A stretch of DNA of 64,000 nucleotides from Pseudoduganella flava (GTDB lineage: Bacteria; Pseudomonadota; Gammaproteobacteria; Burkholderiales; Burkholderiaceae_D). Both the position numbers and the translations under genes were made by a program. The notes under the pieces were generated by a model, which was not told where the DNA came from, did no database searches, and was given only the letters and a program-made list of their open reading frames with translations. Below are positions 17,866 through 25,273 of this stretch, piece after piece; position 1 is the stretch's first letter; each line of letters starts with the position of its first letter. Where the stretch lies: assembly GCF_007830495.1 (NCBI RefSeq), contig NZ_VLKW01000001.1, forward strand, positions 124,001 to 188,000. The letters run 5' to 3'.

Positions 17866-19029
17866 ATGAGAGCATGGCGCCCTCCTGCACGGCGGGTGCG
17901 CGGCATTGCCGCACTCGCGTGCATCGTTGCCGTGGCAGCCGCCACGGCGGCGGAAGCATTGCGCTGGACACATCTGTCGCAGCGCGGCGACCGGCCGGCT
18001 GCCGTCCATGCGCCGGTGAAGAAGAGCGTCGCGCTGACCGAGCTGTCGCGCGCGATGATCCCGATGCCGACCGGCGTACCGTCCGCGCACGCGAGCGCGC
18101 TGGCGAGCTTGCCTGGTGGCAAACTTCTGTCGTTCTGGTGGGCCGGCAGCCGCGAAAGCGGGCCGGATGTCAAGGTGTACGCATCGCGCTGGTCGAATGG
18201 CCGCTGGAGCGACAACTGGGTCGTCGCCAGCCGCGAATCGCTCAGCGCCGCGCTGGGGTATGGCGTGCGGCGCGTCGGCAATCCCGTCGCCTGGACGGCG
18301 GCCGACGGCACCGTCCACCTGTACGTCGTTGCGACGGGGCTGGGCGGCTGGGCCGCCTCCCGCATCGTGCAGATGGAGTCGCGCGACCAGGGTGCCACGT
18401 TTGCCGTGCGGCGCGTGCTGCCGATGTCTCCCGTGTTCAATACGAGCGTGCTGGTGCGCACGTCGCCTGTCGCGCTGGCCGACGGCGGGTGGTGGCTGCC
18501 CGTGTACTTCGAGATCGGCAACAAGTACCCGATGCTGATGTCGTTCGACGGCCATGGCGCGCCGCGCCGCGTGACGCGCATCGGCACCGGCACCGACGCG
18601 CTGCAGCCGACCATCGTGCCCGTTTCGCCGACCGAGGTGCGGGCGTGGATGCGCGATTCCGGCGAGGAGCAGCGCGTGCAGCAGGCCACGAGCCGCGATG
18701 GCGGCGAAAGCTGGGAAGACCTGGCGCCGATGGCCGTCTCGAACCAGAGCACGTCGCTGGCGGCGCTGCGGCTGCACACGGGCACCATCCTGATGCTGTA
18801 CAACCACGTGGCCGAAGGGGGCTCGTCGCGCAGCGTGCTGTCGCTGGCCGTCTCGGCGGACGGCAGCAAGTGGGAACCGGTGGCCGACATCGTCAGCGGC
18901 AAGCCGGGCGACGAATTTTCCTATCCCACCATGTACCAGGTGGGCGACGAGCTGCACATCACCTACACGCACCAGCGCCGCGGCATCGCCCATCACCAGT
19001 TCCGGATCAAAGAGGAGGATGCGACATGA
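17866..19029 (+). CDS. Secreted sialidase-like (BNR/Asp-box) protein
   Basis: 387 residues from the ATG at 17866, chosen because GGGAG precedes it and it gives a clean signal peptide (arginine-rich start, then IAALACIVAVAAATAAEA). An upstream in-frame ATG at 17803 would place 21 odd residues before this signal. The rest is a predicted six-bladed propeller with Asp-box motifs SRDQGATF, SRDGGESW and SADGSKW, as in exo-alpha-sialidases. An intact sialidase triad cannot be confirmed by eye, so it may be another glycoside hydrolase or a binding protein. Its stop overlaps the next start (ATGA). Confidence 0.78.
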   Translation: MRAWRPPARRVRGIAALACIVAVAAATAAEALRWTHLSQRGDRPAAVHAPVKKSVALTELSRAMIPMPTGVPSAHASALASLPGGKLLSFWWAGSRESGPDVKVYASRWSNGRWSDNWVVASRESLSAALGYGVRRVGNPVAWTAADGTVHLYVVATGLGGWAASRIVQMESRDQGATFAVRRVLPMSPVFNTSVLVRTSPVALADGGWWLPVYFEIGNKYPMLMSFDGHGAPRRVTRIGTGTDALQPTIVPVSPTEVRAWMRDSGEEQRVQQATSRDGGESWEDLAPMAVSNQSTSLAALRLHTGTILMLYNHVAEGGSSRSVLSLAVSADGSKWEPVADIVSGKPGDEFSYPTMYQVGDELHITYTHQRRGIAHHQFRIKEEDAT

Positions 19030-19718
19030 ACCTGCCCGATCTCGCACTGCAGATCGCTTACGGCCGCGTGGCCTGGGCGCTCGTCGCGGCCGCGCTGCTG
19101 CTGGCACTGTTGCCGCAGCCGTCGCGCCGCACCATCGCCGGCATCGGCCTTGCCAGCTTGGTGCTGATGGCGCTACCAGGGCCGGCGTCGCCGGCCTATT
19201 GGCTGGTGTTGGCATTCCAGTTCCCGAGCGGCGTGGCGCTGGGTTGCGCGCTGCTGGCGCTTGCCGACCGTTGGCGCGGGCGGGCCGTGGCGCCACTGTT
19301 GCCGCCGGCCTTTGCGCTGGCCATCGTGGCGGCCGGCACGCTGCTGTATCTCGACGCGTTCGGCGTCGTGGCGCTGGGCCTGTATTACGCCGGCTTCGGC
19401 GGCACCGGCGCGCCGCTGCTGTCCTGCGCGGCCATCGTGGCGTGCGGCGCGGCCGTCATTTACGGCTGGGGCCGGCACGGCGCGGCAGCCCTGGTGGCGG
19501 GGCTGCTGCTGTATGCGCTGCCCCGCCTGCCGACGGGGAACCTGTGGGACGCGCTGCTCGATCCGCTGCTGTGGACGTGGGCGCTGATCTCGGCCGGCGC
19601 CGCCGCCGTGCGGTACGTGGCCGCGTGGCGTGCCCGTGCCGTGCCGGCGGCGGTGCAGGCGGAACCGGCAAGCGTGCCGGTGGCCGCCATCGAACAACTT
19701 CAAACAGCTAGGGAGTAA
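19026..19718 (+). CDS. Integral membrane protein of unknown function
   Basis: 230 residues, not recognised. It is strongly hydrophobic with about seven predicted membrane helices (runs such as ALVAAALLLALLP and GAAALVAGLLLYALP) and no obvious catalytic motif. The ATG overlaps the sialidase-like stop by four bases, and the gene ends three bases before the next start, so all three genes are very likely one transcript. It may be a permease or anchoring partner for the secreted protein, which is inference from linkage only. Confidence 0.75.
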   Translation: MNLPDLALQIAYGRVAWALVAAALLLALLPQPSRRTIAGIGLASLVLMALPGPASPAYWLVLAFQFPSGVALGCALLALADRWRGRAVAPLLPPAFALAIVAAGTLLYLDAFGVVALGLYYAGFGGTGAPLLSCAAIVACGAAVIYGWGRHGAAALVAGLLLYALPRLPTGNLWDALLDPLLWTWALISAGAAAVRYVAAWRARAVPAAVQAEPASVPVAAIEQLQTARE

Positions 19719-19721
19719 TGC

Positions 19722-20531
19722 GTGGTAAAGAGCAAGTGGTACATACACCCGGTGATCGCGGTCGGGATCGCCATCAACGTCTGGATCATGGGCGTGGCCG
19801 TGGCGTGGTCGGGGCCGGATCCGGCCAAGCTGTGGCGCCTGCTGGGCGAGGACGGCATCGTCGAATGGATGCAGTTCCTGTGCTTCGTCGTCACATCCGG
19901 CCTGCTCGCGTTCGCCGCGGTGGACCGCTGGCACCGCAACCCGCGCGTCACGCTGGACTTCCTGGCGCTGGTGGGCCTGGCACTGCTCGTCTTCGCGGCG
20001 GCGGGCGAGGAAGTGAGCTGGTTCCAGCGCGTGCTGCACATCGATTCGCCCGAGTTCTTCCTGCAGAATAACAAGCAGGCCGAGACGAACCTGCACAACC
20101 TGGCGATCGGCAAGACCGGCAGCATCCACAAGACGATCCTGCTGAAGCTGATCGCGATCGCGGGCCTGACGCACAACATCATCCTGCCGCTGCTGGCGAA
20201 AACCCGCCCGGGCATCCGCGCATGGGTCGAGAAGATGGGGCTGTACCTGCCGCCGCTGTCCGCATCGGTCATCTACATCGCGCTGGTGGCGGTATCGCAC
20301 GCGGTGATCGACCACCCGCGCAAGGGCGAGCTGGGCGAGATGTTCGGCGCCGTGCACTACCTGTCCACCGTATTCGCCGCCTACTTCGGCGGCATCGGCT
20401 ACGGCAAGCCGCCCGTGTTCGACAACGACAGCGACCGCTGCCGCGCCTCGTGGATGATGGCCATGGGCCTCGTGTTCCTGCTGCTGAACGCATGGCTGCT
20501 GGCAGCCGGTGTGGGCGCCACGGGCGAGTAA
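19722..20531 (+). CDS. Multi-pass membrane protein with EEVSWFQR...NLHNL motif
   Basis: 269 residues, GTG start at 19722 preceded by GGGAG. About six or seven helices are predicted. A conserved-looking polar segment, AAGEEVSWFQR (about residues 92-102) followed by ETNLHNL (about 122-128), resembles motifs I have seen in uncharacterised bacterial membrane proteins near glycan genes. Acidic and His residues within the membrane suggest an enzyme rather than a simple channel, but no function is established. It is the last gene of the trio and is followed by a palindromic pair. Confidence 0.75.
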   Translation: MVKSKWYIHPVIAVGIAINVWIMGVAVAWSGPDPAKLWRLLGEDGIVEWMQFLCFVVTSGLLAFAAVDRWHRNPRVTLDFLALVGLALLVFAAAGEEVSWFQRVLHIDSPEFFLQNNKQAETNLHNLAIGKTGSIHKTILLKLIAIAGLTHNIILPLLAKTRPGIRAWVEKMGLYLPPLSASVIYIALVAVSHAVIDHPRKGELGEMFGAVHYLSTVFAAYFGGIGYGKPPVFDNDSDRCRASWMMAMGLVFLLLNAWLLAAGVGATGE

Positions 20532-20580
20532 CGGCAGCGCCCGTGGTGGGGCGGGGGCGCGGAGCACTGCTCCCCTTCAC

Positions 20581-20686
20581 ATGTCCCTCTGGGGGCAGAC
20601 CCCAGAGGGACACGAGCCCAGCCGTTCATTAAGGCTGAGCCCGTGTCCTCTTTTTGACCTTCTGGGGTCTGACCCCAGAGGGACAC
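20581..20686. repeat. Pair of GGGTCWGACCC palindromes (BIME-like)
   Basis: Two palindromes face each other. 20581-20613 has arms GTCCCTCTGGGG and CCCCAGAGGGAC, like the 33-nt elements beside the transposase at 36 kb. 20643-20686 carries a diverged left arm and an intact right arm. The spacer has its own inverted repeat (GAGCCCAGCC with GGCTGAGCCC). It lies between two converging genes. Confidence 0.8.
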
Positions 20687-20702
20687 GGGCTCGGCAGTAG
20701 TG

Positions 20703-21254
20703 TCAGCGCTTGCGCTCGTGCTGCCACAGCACGTCGCTGCCGCCGGCGTAGCGGTTCAGCACGCGGGCCAGCACGAACAGCAGGTCGGACAGCCGGTTCA
20801 CGTATTGCCGCGGGTGGTCGTGGATCGTTTCCTCGTTGCCCAGGGTGACGATGCTGCGCTCGGCGCGGCGGCATACCGTGCGGCACACGTGCGCCAGCGA
20901 CGCGGCGCGCGAGCCGGCCGGCAAGATGAATTCCGTCAGCGCGGGCAGCGTCGCGTTGTACTTCTCCAGCAGCGCATCGAGCCGCTCGACGTGCTCTTCC
21001 TTGATCAGCTGGTAGCCCGGGATGCACAGTTCGCCGCCCAGGTCGAACAGGTCGTGCTGGATCGTCACCAGCTCCGCGCGCAGCTCGTCCGGCAGCGGCT
21101 CGCACAGCAGCAGGCCGATGTTCGAATTGAGTTCGTCGACGTCGCCCATCGCGTGCACGCGCACGCTGTCCTTGCGCGTGCGGCTGCCGTCGCCCAGGCC
21201 TGTCGTGCCGTTGTCGCCGGTGCGCGTCGCGATCTTCGATAGCCGGTTCCCCAT
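20703..21254 (-). CDS. Cob(I)yrinic acid a,c-diamide adenosyltransferase (PduO type)
   Basis: 183 residues from the ATG at 21254, which follows CAGGAGACGAGC. The N-terminal ATP-binding signature TRTGDNGTTGLGDGSR (about 10-25) is diagnostic of PduO-type ATP:cob(I)alamin adenosyltransferases, and the C-terminal helices carry RRAERSIVTL and NRLSDLLFVLAR. It converts cob(I)alamin to adenosylcobalamin. No cobalamin biosynthesis genes are nearby. It is divergent from glcD. Confidence 0.93.
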   Translation of the reverse strand: MGNRLSKIATRTGDNGTTGLGDGSRTRKDSVRVHAMGDVDELNSNIGLLLCEPLPDELRAELVTIQHDLFDLGGELCIPGYQLIKEEHVERLDALLEKYNATLPALTEFILPAGSRAASLAHVCRTVCRRAERSIVTLGNEETIHDHPRQYVNRLSDLLFVLARVLNRYAGGSDVLWQHERKR

Positions 21255-21317
21255 GCTCGTCTCCTGATTTTGAAATGGTGCGAGCATACGCCAAATTACC
21301 AAAGGTTGGGCGGGGTT

Positions 21318-21348
21318 TTGCCGCGCGCGCGCCGTTTGGCCCTACAAT
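21318..21348 (+). promoter_or_regulatory. Candidate promoter giving a leaderless glcD transcript
   Basis: TACAAT at 21343-21348 is the only good -10 hexamer between the divergent genes, with a weak TTGCCG 19 bases upstream. Transcription would start at or within a base or two of the glcD ATG (21355), and no Shine-Dalgarno is seen there. Confidence 0.35.
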
Positions 21349-21354
21349 CGGGCC

Positions 21355-22842
21355 ATGTCCACGCTCACCGCCAATCCGGACTTCGAACAGCGCCGCCGCG
21401 ACGTCGCCGCCGCCCTGTGCGCGGTCCTGCCGCCGCACTGCGTGCTGTCCCGCCTGGAGGACACCCGGCCCTACGAATGCGATGGCCTGTCCGCCTACCG
21501 CCAGCCGCCGATGGTCGTCGCGCTGCCCGAGGACGAGTCGCAGGTCGCCGCCGTGTTGGAAGTCTGCCGTACCCTGAACGTGCCGGTGGTGCCGCGCGGC
21601 GCGGGCACCGGCTTGTCCGGCGGCGCGATGCCGATCGCGCAGGGCGTCGTGCTGTCCACCGCGAAGCTGAACCGGATCGTGCGCGTCGACCCGTATGCAC
21701 GCACGGCCGTCGTGCAGCCGGGCGTGCGCAACCTGGCGATCTCGGAGGCGGCCGCGCCGCACGGCCTGTATTACGCGCCGGACCCGTCGTCGCAGATCGC
21801 CTGCACGATCGGCGGCAACGTGGCCGAGAACTCAGGCGGCGTGCATTGCCTGAAGTACGGCCTCACCGTCCACAACGTGCTGCGCGCTCGCGTCGTGACG
21901 ATAGAGGGTGACGTGATCGAACTGGGTGGCGAGGCACTCGATGCCCCCGGTCTGGACCTGCTCGCCGTGTTCATCGGCTCGGAAGGGATGCTCGGCATCG
22001 TTACCGAAGTGACAGTGAAGTTGGTGCCGAAACCGGCCGTCGCGCGCGTCATCATGGCGTCGTTCGCGGACGTCGTCACGGGTGCGAACGCGGTGGCGCG
22101 CGTCATCGCGGCGGGCATCATCCCGGCGGGTCTGGAGATGATGGACCAGACGTCGTCGCGCATGGTCGAGCCGTTCGTCCACGCCGGCTACGACCTCGAT
22201 GCCGCGGCAATCCTGCTGTGCGAAGCCGACGGCACGCTCGATGAAGTGGAAGACGAGATCGCGCGCATGGCCGCCGTATTGCGCGACGCCGGCGCCAGTG
22301 CCATCGCCGTCTCGACCAGCGAAGAGGAACGGCTGCGCTTCTGGTCCGGCCGCAAGAACGCGTTCCCGGCCGCCGGCCGCATCTCGCCGGACTACTACTG
22401 CATGGACGGCACGATCCCCCGCAAGAACCTGGCCCAGGTGTTGGCGGGGATCGCGCAGATGGAGGTCAAGTACGGCCTGCGCTGCGCCAACGTGTTCCAC
22501 GCCGGCGACGGCAACCTGCACCCGCTGATCCTGTTCGACGCGAACCAGCCGGACGAGCTGGCGCGCGCCGAGGCGTTCGGGGCCGACATCCTGGCGCTGT
22601 GCGTCGCCGTCGGCGGCACGATCACGGGTGAACACGGTGTCGGCATCGAGAAGATCGACTCGATGTGCGTGCAGTTCAAGCCCGCGGAACTGGCGGCGTT
22701 CTTCGCCGTCAAGCGCGCCTTCGATCCGCTGGCGCTGCTGAACCCGGACAAGGCGATCCCAACGCTGCACCGCTGCGCGGAGTTCGGCCGCATGCGCGTG
22801 ACGAACGGCGTGCTGCCCCACGCAAACCTGCCGCGCTTCTGA
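21355..22842 (+). CDS. glcD: Glycolate oxidase subunit GlcD (FAD-linked oxidase)
   Basis: 495 residues. The FAD-binding type 4 loop PVVPRGAGTGLSGGA (about residues 79-93) and the C-terminal FAD-linked oxidase domain with GEHGVGIEK and LNPDKAIP are clear. With GlcE and GlcF it oxidises glycolate to glyoxylate and passes electrons to the membrane quinone pool. No Shine-Dalgarno precedes the ATG; a -10 box ends six bases upstream, so the message may be leaderless. glcE starts three bases after the stop. Confidence 0.95.
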   Translation: MSTLTANPDFEQRRRDVAAALCAVLPPHCVLSRLEDTRPYECDGLSAYRQPPMVVALPEDESQVAAVLEVCRTLNVPVVPRGAGTGLSGGAMPIAQGVVLSTAKLNRIVRVDPYARTAVVQPGVRNLAISEAAAPHGLYYAPDPSSQIACTIGGNVAENSGGVHCLKYGLTVHNVLRARVVTIEGDVIELGGEALDAPGLDLLAVFIGSEGMLGIVTEVTVKLVPKPAVARVIMASFADVVTGANAVARVIAAGIIPAGLEMMDQTSSRMVEPFVHAGYDLDAAAILLCEADGTLDEVEDEIARMAAVLRDAGASAIAVSTSEEERLRFWSGRKNAFPAAGRISPDYYCMDGTIPRKNLAQVLAGIAQMEVKYGLRCANVFHAGDGNLHPLILFDANQPDELARAEAFGADILALCVAVGGTITGEHGVGIEKIDSMCVQFKPAELAAFFAVKRAFDPLALLNPDKAIPTLHRCAEFGRMRVTNGVLPHANLPRF

Positions 22843-22845
22843 CCG

Positions 22846-23916
22846 ATGGCGAACGATGAGCGAACGATGAGCGACACCCTGCACCTGTTCCGCGACCGCA
22901 TCCAGTCCGCCACCGCCACCGGCCAGCCGCTCGTCATCGTCGGCGGCGGCACCAAGCAGTGGTATGGCCACCCTGGCGACGGCGCCGTGCTCGACACGCG
23001 TGGCCACCGCGGCATCGTCGACTACGAGCCAACCGAATTGGTGATTACCGCGCGCTGCGGCACGCCGCTCGCCGAGATCGAAAGCGTGCTGGCCGCCGAG
23101 CGCCAGATGCTGGCGTTCGAGCCGCCGCGCTTCGGTCCCGCATCGACGTTGGGCGGCGTGGTCGCGGCCGGCCTGTCCGGGCCGCGCCGCGCGTTTGCCG
23201 GCGCCGTGCGCGACTTCGTGCTGGGTGCGCAGCTGATGGACGGCAAGGGCGAGCTGCTGAACTTCGGCGGCCAGGTGATGAAGAACGTGGCCGGCTACGA
23301 CGTCTCGCGCCTGCTCGCTGGCTCGCTCGGCACCCTCGGCCTGATCACGCAGCTGTCGCTGAAGGTGCTGCCGCAGCCGCTGTGCGAGGCCACCGTGCGC
23401 TTCGCGCTGGACGAGGCGACGGCGCTGCGCCGCCTGAACGAGTGGGGCGGCCAGCCGCTGCCGCTGTCGGCCAGTTGCTGGCATGACGGCGTGCTGACGG
23501 TGCGGCTGTCCGGTGCCGACGCCGCCGTCGCGGCCGCGCTGCGCAAGCTGGGCGGCGAGGCGATCGCCGACGGCCCCCTGTTCTGGGACGCGCTGCGCGA
23601 CCAGACCCACGCATTCTTCGCCGCGCCTACGTTGTGGCGGCTGTCCGTGCCGTCCACCGCGCCGGCACTCGCCACCGGTGGCCGGCAACTGATCGAGTGG
23701 GGCGGCGCCCAGCGCTGGCTGCGCGATGCCGACATCGCCGCGGCCGACCTGCGCAACCTCGTCGCGGCGGTGGGTGGCCATGCGACGCTGTACCGCGCCG
23801 CGGACCGCTCGGCCGGTGTGTTCCATCCGCTGGCGCCGGCCGTCGCGCGCATTCACGAACGCTTGCGCGCGGCCTTCGACCCTGCCGGCATCTTCAATCC
23901 CGGACGAATGCTCTGA
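22846..23916 (+). CDS. glcE: Glycolate oxidase FAD-binding subunit GlcE
   Basis: 356 residues, or 349 from a second ATG at 22867; neither start has a good ribosome site, consistent with coupling to glcD. An FAD-binding domain (PLVIVGGGTKQWYG, then PPRFGPASTLGGVVAAGLSGP) is followed by the short GlcE C-terminal region ending HERLRAAFDPAGIFNPGRML. It is required for glycolate oxidase activity as the second flavin-type subunit. glcF begins one base after its stop. Confidence 0.94.
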   Translation: MANDERTMSDTLHLFRDRIQSATATGQPLVIVGGGTKQWYGHPGDGAVLDTRGHRGIVDYEPTELVITARCGTPLAEIESVLAAERQMLAFEPPRFGPASTLGGVVAAGLSGPRRAFAGAVRDFVLGAQLMDGKGELLNFGGQVMKNVAGYDVSRLLAGSLGTLGLITQLSLKVLPQPLCEATVRFALDEATALRRLNEWGGQPLPLSASCWHDGVLTVRLSGADAAVAAALRKLGGEAIADGPLFWDALRDQTHAFFAAPTLWRLSVPSTAPALATGGRQLIEWGGAQRWLRDADIAAADLRNLVAAVGGHATLYRAADRSAGVFHPLAPAVARIHERLRAAFDPAGIFNPGRML

Positions 23917-23917
23917 C

Positions 23918-25153
23918 ATGCAAACGAACCTCGCCGATTTCATCCGCGGCACACCGGAGGGCATCGAAGCGGAAAGCATCCTGCGCGCCTGCGTGCACTG
24001 CGGCTTCTGCACGGCCACGTGCCCCACGTACCAGCTGCTGGGCGACGAACTGGATGGCCCGCGCGGCCGCATCTACCTGATCAAGCAGGTGCTGGAAGGC
24101 GCCCCCGTCACGCGCAGCACGCAGCTGCACCTGGACCGCTGCCTCACGTGCCGCAACTGTGAAACCACGTGCCCGTCCGGCGTGCGCTACGGCCGGCTGG
24201 CCGACATCGGCCGCCACGCCGTGGAAGAACGCGTGCCGCGCAAGGCGCCCGACCGGATCCGCCGCTGGGTGCTGAAGGAAGGGTTGTCGCGCGGCGGCCT
24301 GTTTGCCGCGGCACTGCGCGCGGGGCGGCTCGTCAAGCCAGTGCTGCCGGCAGCGCTGCGTGCCAAGATTCCGCCCGCGGCGGCACCACAACAGTGGCCG
24401 GCACGCACGCATGCGCGCAAGATGCTGGTGCTGGAAGGCTGCGCGCAGCCGGCGCTGTCGCCGAACGTCAACGCGGCCGCGGCACGCGTGCTCGATGCCG
24501 TCGGTGTGCAATTGATGGCGGCGCGGGGAGCGGGCTGCTGCGGCGCGCTGCGCTTCCACATGAACGACCAGGATGGCGGCCGTGAACACATGCGCCGCAA
24601 CATCGACGCGTGGTGGCCATATGTGGATCAGGTCGAGGCGATCGTGATGACGGCTTCGGGCTGCGGCGCCACCGTCAAGGAGTACGGCCACCTGCTGGCG
24701 CAGGACCCGGCGTACGCGGAGAAGGCGGCGCGCATCAGCGCATTGACGCGCGACTTGTCCGAAGTGCTGCCGCAGTTCGAGCCCGAGCTGGTGCGGCTGG
24801 CCCGGCCCCGCGCGGAGACGGTCGCGTGGCATCCGCCGTGCACGCTGCAGCATGGCCAGCAAATCCGCGGCAAGGTCGAGGGCTTGCTGCGCGCGCTCGG
24901 CATCGACGTGCGGCTATGTGCGGATTCCCACCTGTGCTGCGGCTCCGCCGGCGCCTATTCGCTGCTGCACCCGGAACTCGCACTGCCGCTGCGGGACCGC
25001 AAGCTGGCGAACCTCGCGGCGACGGGAGCGGCACGGATCGTCTCGGCCAACGTGGGCTGCATCGGCCACCTGCAATCAGGTACGCAAACACCGGTGGAGC
25101 ACTGGATCGAACTGGTGGACCGGATGATCGGTCCAGTTGGGGACAGTCCCTGA
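23918..25153 (+). CDS. glcF: Glycolate oxidase iron-sulfur subunit GlcF
   Basis: 411 residues from the ATG at 23918. Two 4Fe-4S clusters are ligated by Cys25/28/31/35 and Cys75/78/81/85. Two CCG-domain motifs follow (GCCGALRFH and CCGSAGAYS), as in GlcF and heterodisulfide-reductase-like subunits. It carries electrons from GlcD/E to quinone. The last residues (PVGDSP) and the stop are encoded by the first palindromic unit of the repeat at 25139, so the native C-terminus was probably altered by repeat insertion. Confidence 0.95.
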   Translation: MQTNLADFIRGTPEGIEAESILRACVHCGFCTATCPTYQLLGDELDGPRGRIYLIKQVLEGAPVTRSTQLHLDRCLTCRNCETTCPSGVRYGRLADIGRHAVEERVPRKAPDRIRRWVLKEGLSRGGLFAAALRAGRLVKPVLPAALRAKIPPAAAPQQWPARTHARKMLVLEGCAQPALSPNVNAAAARVLDAVGVQLMAARGAGCCGALRFHMNDQDGGREHMRRNIDAWWPYVDQVEAIVMTASGCGATVKEYGHLLAQDPAYAEKAARISALTRDLSEVLPQFEPELVRLARPRAETVAWHPPCTLQHGQQIRGKVEGLLRALGIDVRLCADSHLCCGSAGAYSLLHPELALPLRDRKLANLAATGAARIVSANVGCIGHLQSGTQTPVEHWIELVDRMIGPVGDSP

Positions 25154-25264
25154 TGTCGTAAAACGACCAGCTCAACCGACCGGGGACAGTCCCTGGTGTT
25201 GGAAAGAGACCAGCTCAGCCGACCGGGGACAGTCCCTGGTGTTGGAAAAAGACCAGCTCAGCCG
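25139..25264. repeat. 43-bp tandem GGGACAGTCCC repeat at the glcF end
   Basis: Palindrome cores start at 25140, 25183 and 25226, a constant 43-base period, each followed by TG(A/G)TGT and GACCAGCTCA(A/G)CCG. It ends as a partial unit at 25264. The first core overlaps the end of glcF and gives its TGA. There are no unique spacers, so this is not a CRISPR array. Together it fills the gap between convergent glcF and the GGDEF-EAL gene. Confidence 0.85.
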
Positions 25265-25273
25265 TAATAGCGC

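Noticed and set aside
21832..24072. A 746-codon minus-strand frame
   Set aside because: It is antisense to glcD, glcE and the start of glcF, all of which have clear catalytic motifs.
25139..25264. CRISPR-like array
   Set aside because: The period is constant at 43 bases, but the intervening bases are near-identical, so there are no unique spacers and no cas genes nearby.
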